From NCBI GenBank assembly GCA_050942695.1, contig JBMNNU010000028.1:1-18969 (forward strand): a stretch of DNA of 18,969 nt, read 5' to 3'. Within the stretch, counting starts at the first letter, position 1, and each line of letters starts with the position of its first letter. A program made the position numbers and the translations under genes. The stretch is from JBMNNU01 sp050942695 (GTDB lineage: Bacteria > Chloroflexota > UBA6077). Below, in pieces: positions 8,369 to 15,242 of this stretch. The notes beneath the pieces are model-generated. The model was not told the DNA's origin. It saw nothing but the letters and a program-made list of their open reading frames with translations, and did not search any database.

Positions 8369-8861
8369 GGGATCACCGCCTCTAGTGGTGGAATGGGATA
8401 TCATCGACACCCTGGATAGGGTTGTAGATAGAACCTTTCTGGAGTCGGTATTAAAGTCAGCGTTGACGGGGAGAAAAGTCGCTGGTCCGATGTCGGTTGG
8501 TATGATAATCACCGACGACGAAGGGATCAGGGAACTCAATCTTCGCTACCGAGGCCTCGACACAGCAACGGATGTGTTATCCTTTCCTCTCCAAGAGTAC
8601 GAATCCCCGGAGCAGAGGAGAACAGGCTTCCCTCAGCCTCCCGGAGAGCCTCTTCCACTGGGCGACATTGTGATCTCTTACGATAGGGCTGTAGAGCAGG
8701 CGCGATCCTTCGGGCATTCCCTGGACCGAGAGCTGGGGTTCCTGGTAGTTCATGGGGCTATGCACCTGTTGGGATACGACCATGAAGAACCTGCCGAAGC
8801 TCAACGCATGCGACAGGAAGAAGAGTCTGTGTTGCAAAAGCTGGGGCTTTCGAGGTCCTGA
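8346..8861 (+). CDS. ybeY: Endoribonuclease YbeY (rRNA maturation)
   Basis: A 171-aa member of the UPF0054/YbeY family of zinc-dependent endoribonucleases, which act in 16S rRNA 3'-end maturation and ribosome quality control. The hallmark H-x3-H-x5-H zinc site is complete: His136, His140 and His146 in HGAMHLLGYDHE. The family segments LNLRYRGLDTATDVLSFP and GDIVIS are also present. Length is usual for the family. It begins 23 bp inside the preceding HD gene, implying coupled translation, with GAGGGG about 10 nt before the ATG. The last codons and the stop run into a degenerate heptanucleotide repeat tract. Confidence 0.95.
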   Translation: MLNSNKPEGSPPLVVEWDIIDTLDRVVDRTFLESVLKSALTGRKVAGPMSVGMIITDDEGIRELNLRYRGLDTATDVLSFPLQEYESPEQRRTGFPQPPGEPLPLGDIVISYDRAVEQARSFGHSLDRELGFLVVHGAMHLLGYDHEEPAEAQRMRQEEESVLQKLGLSRS

Positions 8862-9052
8862 GTCCTGTGTCCTGAGGACGGTTCTGGGTTCTGAGTTCTG
8901 GGTTCTGAGTTCTGGGAATCGAGTGCTGAGTCTTGTTCAGAGTGCTGAGTGCTGGTCCTGCGTCCTGAGTCCTGTTCTAAGTGCTGGGTTCTGAAGGCTG
9001 ATGGCTGATAGCTGTTCGCTTGTGACTATTCGCTGATCATTAATTGCTGGTG
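8853..9052 (+). repeat. Degenerate heptanucleotide repeat tract (GTTCTGA/GTCCTGA/GTGCTGA)
   Basis: About 190 bp filled with imperfect 7-bp units such as GTTCTGG, GTTCTGA, GTGCTGA and GTCCTGA, starting at the ybeY stop codon and ending just before dgkA. The 3' part (8989-9030) carries a more complex module with GCTGATGGCTGATAGCT and CTTGTGACTATT that recurs at 11775-11825. No protein is plausible in it. Confidence 0.8.
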
Positions 9053-9056
9053 ACTA

Positions 9057-9422
9057 ATGGCCCGTCCGCTTGCCCGCTCGTTCCAATATGCTTACGAGGG
9101 GATTTGCCACACATTTAAGACCCAAAGGAGCTTTCGAATTCAATTGGCCATTGGCCTAGCGGCGGTTGGATTGGGGCTTTGGGTCGGTCTCACCCCTGCG
9201 GAATGGGCGATTTTAACTGTGATCATCAGCCTGGTGCTGTCCGCCGAAATGGTCAACACGGCTATAGAAGCCCTCGCTGACGCTACCTGCCCGGACCACA
9301 ACCCTTTGATAGGTATTGCCAAGGATGTCGCTGCCGGAGCCGTCTTGATAACGGCTCTTGGTTCCGTAGTGGTAGGGTTATTCCTCTTTGGCCCATATAT
9401 CCTTGAATTGCTGCTGCAGTAG
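9057..9422 (+). CDS. dgkA: Prokaryotic diacylglycerol kinase / undecaprenol kinase (DgkA family)
   Basis: A 121-aa integral membrane kinase with three predicted helices (about 29-46, 50-70, 92-118). The active-site motif AEMVNTAIE gives Glu64, Asn67 and Glu71 with the spacing of the E. coli catalytic residues Glu69, Asn72 and Glu76; AKDVAAGAVL is the second conserved block. In monoderm bacteria the family mostly phosphorylates undecaprenol to recycle the cell-wall lipid carrier, so that substrate is as likely as diacylglycerol. It follows ybeY, a common order, but is separated by the repeat tract and has only a weak Shine-Dalgarno (GGTGA), suggesting low or coupled translation. Confidence 0.92.
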   Translation: MARPLARSFQYAYEGICHTFKTQRSFRIQLAIGLAAVGLGLWVGLTPAEWAILTVIISLVLSAEMVNTAIEALADATCPDHNPLIGIAKDVAAGAVLITALGSVVVGLFLFGPYILELLLQ

Positions 9423-9438
9423 GGATATGGTCTAAAAT

Positions 9439-9477
9439 TCCTTACTATTCTTCAATTCGTAAGGACTATGCTATAAT
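9439..9477 (+). promoter_or_regulatory. Toxin-antitoxin promoter with overlapping inverted repeat
   Basis: An extended -10, TGCTATAAT, lies at 9469-9477. Just upstream TCCTTAC (9439-9445) and GTAAGGA (9459-9465) form a perfect 7-bp inverted repeat with a 13-bp spacer that covers the -35 region; no good -35 hexamer is visible, as often with an extended -10. The repeat is a candidate operator for autoregulation by the AbrB-fold antitoxin encoded next. Confidence 0.6.
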
Positions 9478-9518
9478 AACATGGGATTCCGATTGGGTTA
9501 TCAGTTTAGGAGGCGCAT

Positions 9519-9764
9519 ATGACCGTCGCTACTGTCACGTCGAAAGGCCAGGTCACAATTCCAAAAGAGGTGAGAGAAGCTTTGGGGATCAAAGATCGCG
9601 ATCGTATTGCCTTCATTGTTGAAGGAAAACGGGCAGTTATCATTCCTATGAAGACGACCGATCTGATATCGCTACGTGGAAGCCTTCGAGCCACGCGACC
9701 GTACCCTGGCGAAGATGCTATATGGGCTGAAGTTGGACGCGCTATAGCTAACGGTGAGGTCTGA
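9519..9764 (+). CDS. AbrB/SpoVT-type antitoxin (VapB-like)
   Basis: An 81-aa protein whose first 50 residues are a swapped-hairpin AbrB domain: TVTSKGQVTIPKEVREALGI, then a basic/hydrophobic strand (KRAVIIPM). This fold binds DNA as a dimer. The C-terminal 30 residues (from about SLRGSL) are likely the flexible part that neutralises the toxin. A strong Shine-Dalgarno, AGGAGG, precedes the ATG. The stop overlaps the toxin start by one base (TGATG), the coupling usual in toxin-antitoxin operons. It probably represses its own promoter through the inverted repeat at 9439-9465. Confidence 0.9.
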   Translation: MTVATVTSKGQVTIPKEVREALGIKDRDRIAFIVEGKRAVIIPMKTTDLISLRGSLRATRPYPGEDAIWAEVGRAIANGEV

Positions 9765-10192
9765 TGGTCGCTGTTCGGAAATTGCACGTGGATTCCAACG
9801 TGGTTCTCCGGTATCTCGTTAACGATCCACCAGGGATGGCTGAAAAAGCTTCTCTGGTATTCAGCGCGGTAGCTGATGGAAAGATTTCGCTCATAGTGGA
9901 GGAAATCGTTATTGCCGAGGTGACTTGGGTTCTCCAGTCTTTCTATCGTCACTCGCCGAAGGATATCTCTAATTCATTGATGCAACTGCTCCTGCAAGAA
10001 GGGATCGAGAGCCCTCGAAAGGAATTTTTACTCCGGGCGCTGCTTATCTACGGCGAGACCGGTGTCAAATTCGGGGATGCGCTATTAGCAGCCCACGTTA
10101 CGGACAGCGGACAGGCGGAGATCATCTCCTTCGACGAGCATTTCGATCGGATCCCAAGGGTTCGAAGAATACTACCAGGAGAGCCCGTTTAG
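9764..10192 (+). CDS. PIN-domain toxin (VapC-like ribonuclease)
   Basis: A 142-aa PIN-domain protein, the usual VapC length. The acidic metal-binding residues are visible: Asp10 (HVDSNVVLRY), Glu52 (IAEVTWVL), Asp105 (FGDALLAA) and Asp124 (SFDEHFDRI). VapC toxins are Mg2+-dependent RNases that cleave tRNA or rRNA; this protein's target is unknown. Translation is coupled to the antitoxin by TGATG. Its stop codon overlaps the stop of convergent fabH (TTAG at 10189-10192), so no terminator fits between the two genes. Confidence 0.92.
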   Translation: MVAVRKLHVDSNVVLRYLVNDPPGMAEKASLVFSAVADGKISLIVEEIVIAEVTWVLQSFYRHSPKDISNSLMQLLLQEGIESPRKEFLLRALLIYGETGVKFGDALLAAHVTDSGQAEIISFDEHFDRIPRVRRILPGEPV

Positions 10193-11277
10193 TCCTGCCC
10201 CTGCCAGCGCCAGAGGGCTGATGCCCAGGTAAGGCCGGAACCAAAGGCTACCATGGCCAGAACGGCTCCCGGATGTAATCTTCCCTGTTCAATGGCTTCA
10301 CAGAGAGCTATGGGAATGGAAGCTGCAGATGTGTTGCCGTAGCTGTTGACGTTAACGTAGACGGCGTCTTCCTTGATCGGGAGACTATTCCGGGCTGATT
10401 CGATAATCCTCAGGTTCGCCTGGTGGGGTATCAGCAACTCTACATCTTCGGGCCTCACTCCTGCTTTATCCAACGTCTTGTTGAAAGCCATCGGCAGGAT
10501 TCGCGATGCGAACTTATACACCTCGCGCCCGTTCATCTTTATATAGTGGAGTCGTTGTTCCAGCGTAATATGGTTGGCCGGCATTCGAGCGCCACCAGCA
10601 GGTATCACTAGATGATCGGCCCCAGCTCCGTCTGCGCCTAAATCGAAGGCTAGAAGCCCTCCCGCCTTGTCGGTTGCCCGAAGCACAACAGCTCCTGCTC
10701 CATCTCCGAAAAGGACGCAAGTGGTTCGATCGGTCCAGTCGACGACTCTAGACAGTGTTTCGGCACCTATGAGGAGGATATTGCGGTAGGCGCCGGTGAG
10801 AATAAATTGGCTGGCGGTGACCAAACCGTATACGAATCCAGAGCAGGCGGCAGCCAGATCGAAGGCTGCGCAGTTGCCAGCTCCCAGAGCTTGCTGAACC
10901 GCAGGGGCGGTGGCTGGTATTCCTGGATGGTCGGGGGTTGCTGTTGCCAAGATTATCAGGTCGAGGTCTTTCGGGTCGATTCCCGCTTTGTCTAGAGCAG
11001 CCAGAGCCGCCTGGGTGGCCATCGTGGATGTGCTCTCCTCCTGGGCTGCTATTCGTCGCTCGCATATCCCACTGCGCGTTCTTATCCACTCGTCGGTGGT
11101 ATCGACCATCTTCTCCAGGGCATGATTGCTGAGAACGTGCAGCGGGAGGTACATCCCCCACCCAGCGATCTCCACGAACCTGCTCTCCGGCTTGTGCTGT
11201 ACTTTTTGGGGAATTTCAAGGAATTTACCGGCAGGGTCGCCCCTCCCCGCCCTTAGGATTTCCAGATATTTCGTCAC
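10189..11277 (-). CDS. fabH: Beta-ketoacyl-ACP synthase III (FabH) with N-terminal extension
   Basis: A 362-aa condensing enzyme that starts fatty-acid synthesis by joining an acyl-CoA primer to malonyl-ACP. The catalytic triad is Cys145 (AACSGFVYG), His285 (IPHQANLRI) and Asn315 (NSYGNTSAAS). The conserved start of the fold, VEIAGWGMYLP, begins only at residue 35, so there is an unusual 34-residue N-terminal extension. The GTG start at 11277 is supported by GAGGTGA upstream and a GTGA overlap with the accB stop, implying coupling. Downstream the stop overlaps that of convergent vapC. Confidence 0.95.
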   Translation of the reverse strand: MTKYLEILRAGRGDPAGKFLEIPQKVQHKPESRFVEIAGWGMYLPLHVLSNHALEKMVDTTDEWIRTRSGICERRIAAQEESTSTMATQAALAALDKAGIDPKDLDLIILATATPDHPGIPATAPAVQQALGAGNCAAFDLAAACSGFVYGLVTASQFILTGAYRNILLIGAETLSRVVDWTDRTTCVLFGDGAGAVVLRATDKAGGLLAFDLGADGAGADHLVIPAGGARMPANHITLEQRLHYIKMNGREVYKFASRILPMAFNKTLDKAGVRPEDVELLIPHQANLRIIESARNSLPIKEDAVYVNVNSYGNTSAASIPIALCEAIEQGRLHPGAVLAMVAFGSGLTWASALWRWQGQD

Positions 11278-11732
11278 GGGATCACCTCGCCCGATTCAGA
11301 GGCCGTCTCGCAATCGACTTCGAGAAGAGGGTCTCCAGCACGGACCAACGTCCCAGCTTCTACTAGGAAAGCGACGACGCGCCCTCGGCAGTCAGCAGTT
11401 ACCTCATTGAACACCTTCATCGTTTCGATCAATCCTATCGTCGTGTCCTGCTCGAGCCAGTCTCCTACATCGACGAAAGGTTTGCTGTTGGGATTTGGGG
11501 CCCTATAGAAAACACCGGTAAGTGGTGCGACCACCCGATAGAGCCCCGCTTGCTCCGGGCCGGCGGTTACCTCTGTTCCAGCAGTGAGAACAGATGGTAT
11601 TGTCGAATGAGGATTTCGGCGTAACATGATACGCAGCTTCCCCCGGCGCACCTCCAACTGAGCGACGCCGGTGGTCTGCATCTTCTCGATTATTGTTTGG
11701 ATGCTGGTTATCCAGTCGACCTGCTCAACCAT
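11274..11732 (-). CDS. accB: Biotin carboxyl carrier protein of acetyl-CoA carboxylase (AccB)
   Basis: A 152-aa carrier for the carboxyl group used to make malonyl-CoA. The C-terminal biotinyl domain (about 66-143) has the modified lysine, Lys106, in IETMKVFNEV. The N-terminal 30 residues form the helix seen in AccB proteins, followed by a Pro/Ala/Thr-containing linker. It overlaps the fabH start by 4 bases. accC, usually next to accB, is not in the window, so the carboxylase subunits lie elsewhere. Only a weak Shine-Dalgarno (GGGGA) precedes the ATG. Confidence 0.95.
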   Translation of the reverse strand: MVEQVDWITSIQTIIEKMQTTGVAQLEVRRGKLRIMLRRNPHSTIPSVLTAGTEVTAGPEQAGLYRVVAPLTGVFYRAPNPNSKPFVDVGDWLEQDTTIGLIETMKVFNEVTADCRGRVVAFLVEAGTLVRAGDPLLEVDCETASESGEVIP

Positions 11733-11753
11733 TTCCCCAAATCCACGTAATTA

Positions 11754-11825
11754 AGTGCTGAGCCCTGTTCTGAGTTCTGAAAGCTGATGGCTGAAAGCTC
11801 TTTCCTGTTGCCTTGTGGCTATTTG
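11754..11825 (+). repeat. Second copy of the heptad repeat family between fabF and accB
   Basis: AGTGCTGAGCCCTGTTCTGAG is followed by a module with AAGCTGATGGCTGAAAGCT and CTTGTGGCTATT that closely matches 8989-9030. It has the same orientation on the + strand although the neighbouring genes run on the - strand. The 3' end overlaps the last fabF codons. Confidence 0.7.
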
Positions 11826-13060
11826 ACAAATTCCGAGAAGACAAGCGTGGCGTTGTGTCCTCCGAATCCTAGAGAGTTGGATAACGCAGCTCGTACCTTC
11901 ATCTCTCTCGCTACGTTCGGCACGTAATCCAGGTCACACTCTGGATCGGGGGTTTGATAGTTGATGGTCGGCGGTATGACGGAGTGAACGATGGCTTTGA
12001 CGCATGCCATAGCCTCTACGGCTCCGGCTGCTCCGAGAAGATGGCCTGTCATAGATTTGGTAGAGCTGATGGCCACGTCGTAAGCTCTCGGGCCAAAGAG
12101 GTTTCGGATCGCCATAGTCTCCAACTTATCGTTCAGAGGGGTGGATGTGCCGTGGGCGTTTATATAATCGATGTCTTCAGGGGTAAGTCCGGCCTTCTGG
12201 AGAGCGATATTCATTGCTCTCATAGCCCCCTCGCCACCCTCGGCAGGCGCTGTAATATGATAAGCGTCCCCCGTTGCGCCATAACCCTTCAACTCTGCAT
12301 AGATCCGGGCCCCACGATCCAGAGCTTTGGATAGCGACTCCAGGATCAGTATTGCGGCGCCCTCCGCTATTACGAAGCCGTCGCGATCGGCGTCGAATGG
12401 CCGACTGGCTCCTTGCGGGTCGTCGTTTCGAGATGAGAGAGCGCGCATAGAGGTGAAGCCTCCCAGGCCTATAGGAATGATGGGAGCCTCGCTTCCTCCA
12501 GCGATGACGGCGTCGGCATCTCCCCGTCGAATAATCTCGAATGCTTCACCGATACTGTGGGCGCTGGTGGCGCAAGCGGAGACCACAGCGAAATTGGGAC
12601 CTTTAGCGCCGGTGTGGATAGCAACCTGGCCGGCAACGATATCGACGATCATCATCGGGACCAGGAAGGGGCTTATTCGCTCAGGGCCACGACTTTCCAA
12701 AACCCTGGCTTGCTCCATGAGGGTGGTAATCCCGCCAATCCCGGAGCCCACCAGCACACCTACCCTATCCGCGTTGGATTTGTCGATCACAAGCTTCGCA
12801 TCTGCGACCGCCTCCTTCGCAGCCGCGATGGCCAATTGGACGAAGCGATCCATCCTACGGGCTTCTTTGGCGCCTACAGCCGCCGCAGGGTCGAAATTTT
12901 TCACCTCGCCTGCGATTCTGGATGGGAAGGCCGAAGCGTCGAAGGCTTTGATGGTATCGATCCCGGACCTGCCGGCGATGAGATTCGCCCAGGAGCTCTC
13001 TACGTCGTTGCCAACGGGAGTCACCGCTCCCATACCGGTTACTACTACGCGCTCGGCCAC
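11819..13060 (-). CDS. fabF: Beta-ketoacyl-ACP synthase II (FabF)
   Basis: A 413-aa elongating condensing enzyme of fatty-acid synthesis. The catalytic residues are Cys163 (SACATSAHS), His303 (NAHGTSTPLND) and His340 (SMTGHLLGAAG). The N-terminal RVVVTGMGAVTPVG and C-terminal LGFGGHNATLVF are the family signatures. The start is GTG 13060 with GAGGTGG 6-7 nt before it. It is the first gene of a minus-strand run fabF-accB-fabH, separated from accB by 86 bp of repeat. No acpP, fabD or fabG is present, so this is a partial fatty-acid cluster. Confidence 0.96.
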   Translation of the reverse strand: MAERVVVTGMGAVTPVGNDVESSWANLIAGRSGIDTIKAFDASAFPSRIAGEVKNFDPAAAVGAKEARRMDRFVQLAIAAAKEAVADAKLVIDKSNADRVGVLVGSGIGGITTLMEQARVLESRGPERISPFLVPMMIVDIVAGQVAIHTGAKGPNFAVVSACATSAHSIGEAFEIIRRGDADAVIAGGSEAPIIPIGLGGFTSMRALSSRNDDPQGASRPFDADRDGFVIAEGAAILILESLSKALDRGARIYAELKGYGATGDAYHITAPAEGGEGAMRAMNIALQKAGLTPEDIDYINAHGTSTPLNDKLETMAIRNLFGPRAYDVAISSTKSMTGHLLGAAGAVEAMACVKAIVHSVIPPTINYQTPDPECDLDYVPNVAREMKVRAALSNSLGFGGHNATLVFSEFVK

Positions 13061-13116
13061 TATTATCCACCTCGATAAATCAATGTTAGAGGTTCATCAT
13101 CAGGTTGCGGTGGCAG

Positions 13117-13147
13117 AGTATACCATGAGTTACCCTATTGATGTGAA
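13117..13147 (-). promoter_or_regulatory. Candidate promoter of fabF-accB-fabH
   Basis: On the minus strand TTCACA (13147-13142) and TATACT (13122-13117) are separated by 19 bp and lie about 60 bp before the fabF start. The hexamers are good but the spacer is longer than optimal. Confidence 0.45.
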
Positions 13148-13211
13148 TAGATGTCTCCAATTTTTCGATTCCAGCTTTTTTTCTCAGCTTTTTTTAGCTG
13201 TGATGTTTCAG

Positions 13212-13736
13212 CTAAGCTAGCTCCTTGATAAGGTAGACGCAGCTCTCGGTGCGGGCGCGAGTTCTGCCCTGGTCATCGACGTATGTGGTGTAGTGTGGGT
13301 ACACGCCAAAGCCTGAATCCGCATAGCCCTGCCGCAGATACAACTTCCAAGCTCGAACGTTATCTGTAGCCACACCCAGGCCGACCTTGGAATAGCCGAA
13401 TCGCCTGGCCAGATCCTCTAGAGCTGCCAGTAGTTGTGAGCCGATTCCCCGCGAGCGATATTCGGGCAGCACGAACAGGTCTTCGATATCCGGGCATTCG
13501 AGAAGCTGGGATGCCATTGGCTCATCCGGAGCTCCGCTCCAATTGATTACGCCATGGCCAACAGGCGATCCATCGTGCCAGGCGACAAGACAGTATCCCT
13601 CGCCTTCTTCCTGCAGTTGGTATCGCTGCCGGTGCCGGATTACAGGACCCGAGCGTAGCTGCTGCTCGAGAATCGGAATCTCATCCTCGGCTAGCGGCCT
13701 GATTTCGATTTTGACTGCTGCTCTTCGAATCGCCAT
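13212..13736 (-). CDS. GNAT family N-acetyltransferase
   Basis: A 174-aa acetyl-CoA-dependent acetyltransferase. The acetyl-CoA-binding motif A is LFVLPEYRSRGIGSQLL (R94-S-R-G-I-G99), and the motif B region GVATDNVRAWKLYLRQGY follows. The substrate cannot be told from sequence. The ATG at 13736 is chosen over a start 38 codons upstream because AAGGAGAGA stands just before it and the added residues look non-coding. It lies 70 bp behind the permease on the same strand, possibly cotranscribed. No terminator is seen after it: the T-rich AGCT repeats at 13170-13205 have the wrong polarity for this strand. Confidence 0.88.
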   Translation of the reverse strand: MAIRRAAVKIEIRPLAEDEIPILEQQLRSGPVIRHRQRYQLQEEGEGYCLVAWHDGSPVGHGVINWSGAPDEPMASQLLECPDIEDLFVLPEYRSRGIGSQLLAALEDLARRFGYSKVGLGVATDNVRAWKLYLRQGYADSGFGVYPHYTTYVDDQGRTRARTESCVYLIKELA

Positions 13737-13806
13737 CGATCTCTCCTTAACATCGGCATTGTCTTCATCGACCCCTAGGCCCTGCTGCAAGATTTGGACT
13801 ATGATG

Positions 13807-15054
13807 CTAACGAAGTAATTTGCGAACGGTGTAGTACGCGAGGCCAACAATCAATGCCCCAAAGACGATGAGCAGCGTCTGCCAGGGCAGGGAAAACGCA
13901 ACCAGAGCAGAAGCGATGATGCCGGCGGTCGGCACCGCGGGCGAATAGAGCCGTTGGTTCGGTGGCAACCTGAGCGCAGAGGCGCTCATGACACCATAGT
14001 AGACAAGTAGGGCAAGACTACTTGCCTCCAACAGCGGCCGCAAATCCATCGTTGCCGTCATTACCAGGAGGAGCACCCCGATCGAGAGGACCGCATTTCG
14101 AGGTATCCGCTCGCGACTCGAGAGTTGGCTCAACCAACCGGGGAGGTCCCCGTTTCGGGACATTGCGAAGGACAGGCGGGAAAGGCCCCAGATCTCCGTC
14201 AGCAGCACAGTAGAAGTTGCTATCAGCGCACCAACGGAGATGAGCAGCGGCCCGATGGGATTCCCGCTGGCGATCATGGCGGCACGTAGCGGGGCGCCGG
14301 ATTCCCCGAACCGCTCCGGCCCCATCACTCCGAGAGCGGCGAGGGCTATTCCTAGATACAGCACTGTGATGGCGCCGATAGCCGTCGGCACTGCGCGTGG
14401 GAGAGTAGATCGCGGATCGATGACTTCCTCGGCAATGGTTACCGGCCTGGCGTAGCCTGTGTAGGCGAAGAACAGCAGCGCACTGGCCTGCAGAAGCCCC
14501 CCGACGCCGCCGGAAAGAAAGGGTTGGAGGCGATTCACATCGAATGTCGGAAGCGCAATGGCGACGAAGGCGACCAGGATCAACAGGTTAGCGGCAACCA
14601 GGAACCCGTTGGCACGGGCGGAGAGACGGACACCTATCAGGTTGACTGTGATGGCTCCCAGTATCAGCGCAAAGCCAACGATCCTAGCAGGGACACCGGG
14701 CAGAAGGGGCTGGATATAGGCTCCGAAGGTCAGGGCGTAGGTTGCTGCTGCAGCAAGGGCAGCCAACAGGAAAAGCCACCCCGCTGCAAACCCAACTATC
14801 GGCGCCAGGAGACTGCGTCCGAACTGGTAGGCGCCCCCTGCTCGCGGATCGTAGACGCCCAGTTCCACCGAGCTAAGGCCGTTGAGGGTGGCCACGCCAG
14901 CGCCGAGGAGCACCGCGAGCACGAGAGATCCGCCAGTCGTACCCGCTGCCTCGGCCATGGAAACGTAGACGCCAGCACCTATCATCGCCCCCAGGGCAAT
15001 GGCTATCGTCTGTACTAGGCCGAGCCGCCTAACGAGTCGCCTCTCCTCACCCAT
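13807..15054 (-). CDS. APC superfamily amino acid permease
   Basis: A 415-aa very hydrophobic protein with about 12 predicted membrane helices. The N-terminal segment TIAIALGAMIGAGVYVSM matches the substrate-binding first helix of the amino acid-polyamine-organocation superfamily, with the unwound GAGVY region. The segments AGGAYQFGRS and FFAYTGYARPVTIAEEV are also typical (helices 3 and 6). It probably takes up an amino acid or a related amine; the substrate is not determinable. A clear Shine-Dalgarno (GGAGAGAAG) precedes the ATG. The LysR gene lies upstream on the same strand. Confidence 0.88.
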   Translation of the reverse strand: MGEERRLVRRLGLVQTIAIALGAMIGAGVYVSMAEAAGTTGGSLVLAVLLGAGVATLNGLSSVELGVYDPRAGGAYQFGRSLLAPIVGFAAGWLFLLAALAAAATYALTFGAYIQPLLPGVPARIVGFALILGAITVNLIGVRLSARANGFLVAANLLILVAFVAIALPTFDVNRLQPFLSGGVGGLLQASALLFFAYTGYARPVTIAEEVIDPRSTLPRAVPTAIGAITVLYLGIALAALGVMGPERFGESGAPLRAAMIASGNPIGPLLISVGALIATSTVLLTEIWGLSRLSFAMSRNGDLPGWLSQLSSRERIPRNAVLSIGVLLLVMTATMDLRPLLEASSLALLVYYGVMSASALRLPPNQRLYSPAVPTAGIIASALVAFSLPWQTLLIVFGALIVGLAYYTVRKLLR

Positions 15055-15159
15055 TGAGCTTCTCTCCAGTCCCCCTTCTCTTCTATAAGCAGCAACAACG
15101 AGGCCAGGGCGCGCTCTCTAGGGCAAAGGGGGACCATCCCATAGCTGGTAGGCCTCGTC

Positions 15160-15240
15160 CGGGAGCCTTGGGCTGAAGCCGCAGAGCTGGAAAGTCAAGG
15201 CCCCTTCGGGGCTACCGCCCCAGCCCGCAAGGCTTCGTCT
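15160..15240. repeat. Nested inverted repeat after the LysR gene
   Basis: The outer arms AGCCTTGGGCTG (15164-15175) and CAGCCCGCAAGGCT (15221-15234) pair with a small bulge. Between them AGGCCCCTTCGGGGCT forms a tight hairpin near 15198-15213. In the direction of LysR transcription the hairpin is not followed by a T-run, so it is more like a REP-type palindrome than a clean intrinsic terminator. Confidence 0.45.
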
Positions 15241-15242
15241 TT

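Noticed and set aside
8853..9052. The heptad repeats as a CRISPR array
   Set aside because: Units are 7 bp, contiguous and degenerate, with no spacers and no cas genes.
13160..13205. A/T-rich AGCT repeats as a terminator of the acetyltransferase gene
   Set aside because: Read along the minus strand the tracts are A-runs after the stem, not T-runs, so the polarity is wrong.
12327..13220. A 297-codon plus-strand frame
   Set aside because: It lies wholly opposite fabF and its promoter. fabF carries all its catalytic motifs, while this frame shows none and has no ribosome site.
13737..13850. A 38-codon N-terminal extension of the acetyltransferase
   Set aside because: The extra residues look non-coding, and AAGGAGAGA clearly serves the ATG at 13736.
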